NCBI GenBank assembly: GCA_015499985.1
Contig: JAAAUF010000739.1
Location: forward strand, 1 to 20,967
From: Haplosporangium gracile
Taxonomy: Eukaryota > Mortierellomycota > Mortierellomycetes > Mortierellales > Mortierellaceae
Direction of reading: 5' to 3'
DNA length: 20,967 nucleotides
Positions 19,439-20,967 of this stretch are shown here, in pieces. The notes beneath the pieces are model-generated. The model was not told the DNA's origin and did not search any database. It saw nothing but the letters and a program-made list of their open reading frames with translations. Made by a program: the position numbers and the translations under genes. Position 1 is the first letter of the stretch. Each line of letters begins with the position of its first letter.

Positions 19439-20131
19439 TTAGACGAAAGAGGGAAGGGTCCAACGCTTGATCTCCTGAAGAGAGTAAGGCAACCCACTCG
19501 CCTTGCTACGTCCCTCGATCGAATATATCACTACATCCCATCCTTCGTTCTCGACCGTGGTGCCTGCAGGGATATCGACCATTGGTATCTTTTCTTGGGC
19601 AAGCCATGTTGCCTGGTTCGTAAATTCGACGCGTTGGGCAAGGAGGGTTTCGGGAACGGCGGTGGGGTTGATGTTGCCGTCGTCCCAATAGCAAAGGGAG
19701 AGGTGGTTAATTTGTTTGAGGCGGAGGCCGAGGTCTGGGAATGCTTTGGAGAGGCTCTGGAGGAGGTAGATCAGATGGGGCGAGGGTGTGAGACCGATGA
19801 GGAGAAGGTCTGGTTTTGGTCTGTAGCAGCCTGTGACCACCGTGCGCGTGTCTGCTGTTGGTGTTGGTTGGTCCTGAGTGGTAGTTGAGAGGGTGTGGAG
19901 ACGGATGTGCCAGGCATCGATATACTCAAGGATCGCGGGAACGGTGGTGGAGTGAATGGGTGAGGCGGGTGTGTTGAAGAACCCGACCATTGTTGTGTGG
20001 GGTGGATAGCGTGTAGCTTCGTTCTCTGCAAAGGCAGTTTGAGTAGTGGCGGAGAAGTAGGAAAGGAGTTGAGTATGAAGGGTTGAGCCAAAGGTTGGTT
20101 CGAGGTAGATGATTAGTTCTGGGGGTGACAT
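19439..20131 (-). CDS. 2H phosphoesterase superfamily protein (LigT/CPDase-like), 230 aa
   Basis: An intronless frame with ATG at 20131, A at -3 (CACAATGT) and TAA at 19439-19441. It starts ELIIYLEP, a first beta strand typical of the fold. Two H-x-[ST]-x motifs are the superfamily hallmark: PPHTTMVGFF (His45, Thr47) and INHLSLCYW (His143, Ser145), about 98 residues apart. The 230-aa length is normal for the family. Members cleave or form cyclic phosphates: 2',3'-cyclic phosphodiesterases, tRNA-splicing CPDases, RNA 2'-5' ligase-like proteins, and USB1, which trims U6 snRNA. The substrate here cannot be read from sequence; the spacing and flanks look LigT/CPDase-like rather than clearly USB1. 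No signal peptide or membrane segment is seen, so it is probably cytosolic or nuclear. It faces SART3 tail-to-tail with 162 bp between the stop codons. Confidence 0.85.
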   Translation of the reverse strand: MSPPELIIYLEPTFGSTLHTQLLSYFSATTQTAFAENEATRYPPHTTMVGFFNTPASPIHSTTVPAILEYIDAWHIRLHTLSTTTQDQPTPTADTRTVVTGCYRPKPDLLLIGLTPSPHLIYLLQSLSKAFPDLGLRLKQINHLSLCYWDDGNINPTAVPETLLAQRVEFTNQATWLAQEKIPMVDIPAGTTVENEGWDVVIYSIEGRSKASGLPYSLQEIKRWTLPSFV

Positions 20132-20967
20132 TGTGATGAGAGTCGAGAGATGGAAAGAAAAGCAAAGGAGATGTCAAGGAATTTAAATGAGAAGAGAAGG
20201 AGGTTTTGGGAGATGACGGAGAATAGAGCAAACAAGGGTGCTAAAAAAGACAAAAATTTCCAAAACAAAACCAGCAAGGCCACCAGTAAGGTTGTGTTTG
20301 AGTGCTTGAATGAAACGTGCGCCACCAAAAACGTTCCTCGGTGAGGCACAGCACCGCACGACTTCAATCATATACAAGACGAACTTGACATTTTTGAGCC
20401 CATCTCTTGAAAAAGAAGAAGACGGAGGTTACAATATGCGATTATTTGCTTCCAAGAACTTATAACAATCTGTTAAATCTGATCAAATTACGGAGCGAAG
20501 GAGAGAGAGATGCTTAGAGTAGATGGTGGATGGCAGATCCTTCTCTGAAGAATGACCAGAAAAGGGGAAACAAAGTAAAAACACAACATGCAACGGTGTT
20601 GACTTTTTTCTTGACCTACACGCGCGTGATTACACCTTTTCTCCCCTTTCTACCGAAAGTGAAGGCGGGACAGAGAAGAGGTGATAGAGTGAGAGAAAAT
20701 TAGAGAGGACAGAGAGAAAAGGGAAGTGAAGGAGGATGGTGTAACTGAAAATAAGAGCATAATCCATGAAAGTTAGGACACTGTCGTTTCACACTCAATG
20801 GCACTCTAGGAAGGATCGAATTAGATTTTTAGTATATACATATTTCGGTAAGGATAGATTTGCTCCATGGCACTTCTTTGAGCTCAGCTGCTGACAACCT
20901 TATCGGAAACGCGCCTTGTTTTGGATTTGATCAGTCAGAGCAGCGATAGACGCGACTTTCTAGTTTT
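20132..20967. other. Upstream region of 2H phosphoesterase gene, nothing else seen
   Basis: All six frames are broken by stops and the only longer minus-strand frame (20113-20367) begins on TTG. Near 20620 a 10-bp palindrome CACGCGCGTG occurs. 20640-20740 is purine-rich. No gene, tRNA or repeat array is recognised up to the window edge. Confidence 0.55.

Noticed and set aside
1..20967. tRNA, rRNA, CRISPR array, insertion sequence or viral element
   Set aside because: B-box-like strings (for example GGTTCGATT near 6712) lack a matching A box and cloverleaf. No spaced direct repeats, transposase or reverse-transcriptase motifs, or terminal repeats were seen.

Overview
The window looks like nuclear DNA of a filamentous fungus, most likely an early-diverging lineage (Mucoromycota/Mortierellomycota-like). 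The grounds are short spliceosomal introns (mostly 85-145 nt, CTAAC/CTAAT-type branch sites, TAG or CAG acceptors), up to 20 introns in one conserved gene, compact intergenic spaces rich in microsatellites and CT-rich promoter tracts, and fungal-style low-complexity proteins. The phylum is an inference. There are no bacterial, phage, CRISPR, transposon or tRNA signals.

Layout from left to right. (1) 1-875: a 23-bp purine minisatellite, then the 3' flank of a minus-strand gene. (2) 876-1826 (-): a single-pass membrane protein with an alternating-histidine tail. (3) 1827-2535: a divergent promoter with a perfect 16-bp palindrome. (4) 2536-6561 (+): a nine-exon gene reconstructed here (997 codons) that resembles the Fanconi anaemia core-complex beta-propeller proteins FAAP100/FANCB. 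(5) 6930-8995 (-): a long, disordered, acidic/basic protein of unknown function with a probable tiny first exon. (6) 8996-10660: gene-poor, with a C18 run. (7) 10661-11107 (-): a small two-exon gene of unknown function. (8) 11108-14239: about 3.1 kb with no gene I can support, holding microsatellites and a strong G-quadruplex motif. (9) 14240-19276 (+): a 21-exon SART3/Prp24-type U4/U6 snRNP recycling factor (992 aa) with HAT repeats, an NLS, two RRMs and a C-terminal LSm-binding motif. (10) 19439-20131 (-): a 2H phosphoesterase, tail-to-tail with SART3. (11) 20132-20967: promoter side, nothing else recognised.

These are independent eukaryotic genes, not an operon. Two functional themes stand out. 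One is interstrand-crosslink repair, through the possible fungal FANCB/FAAP100 homologue. The other is U6 snRNA metabolism, through SART3, with a convergent 2H phosphoesterase of the same superfamily as the U6-trimming enzyme USB1. The second link is positional and speculative. The SART3 model also needs an 11-nt microexon and a GC-AG intron, both enforced by reading frame and homology. I did not find a convincing wholly new system. The fungal Fanconi-like gene is the most interesting item.
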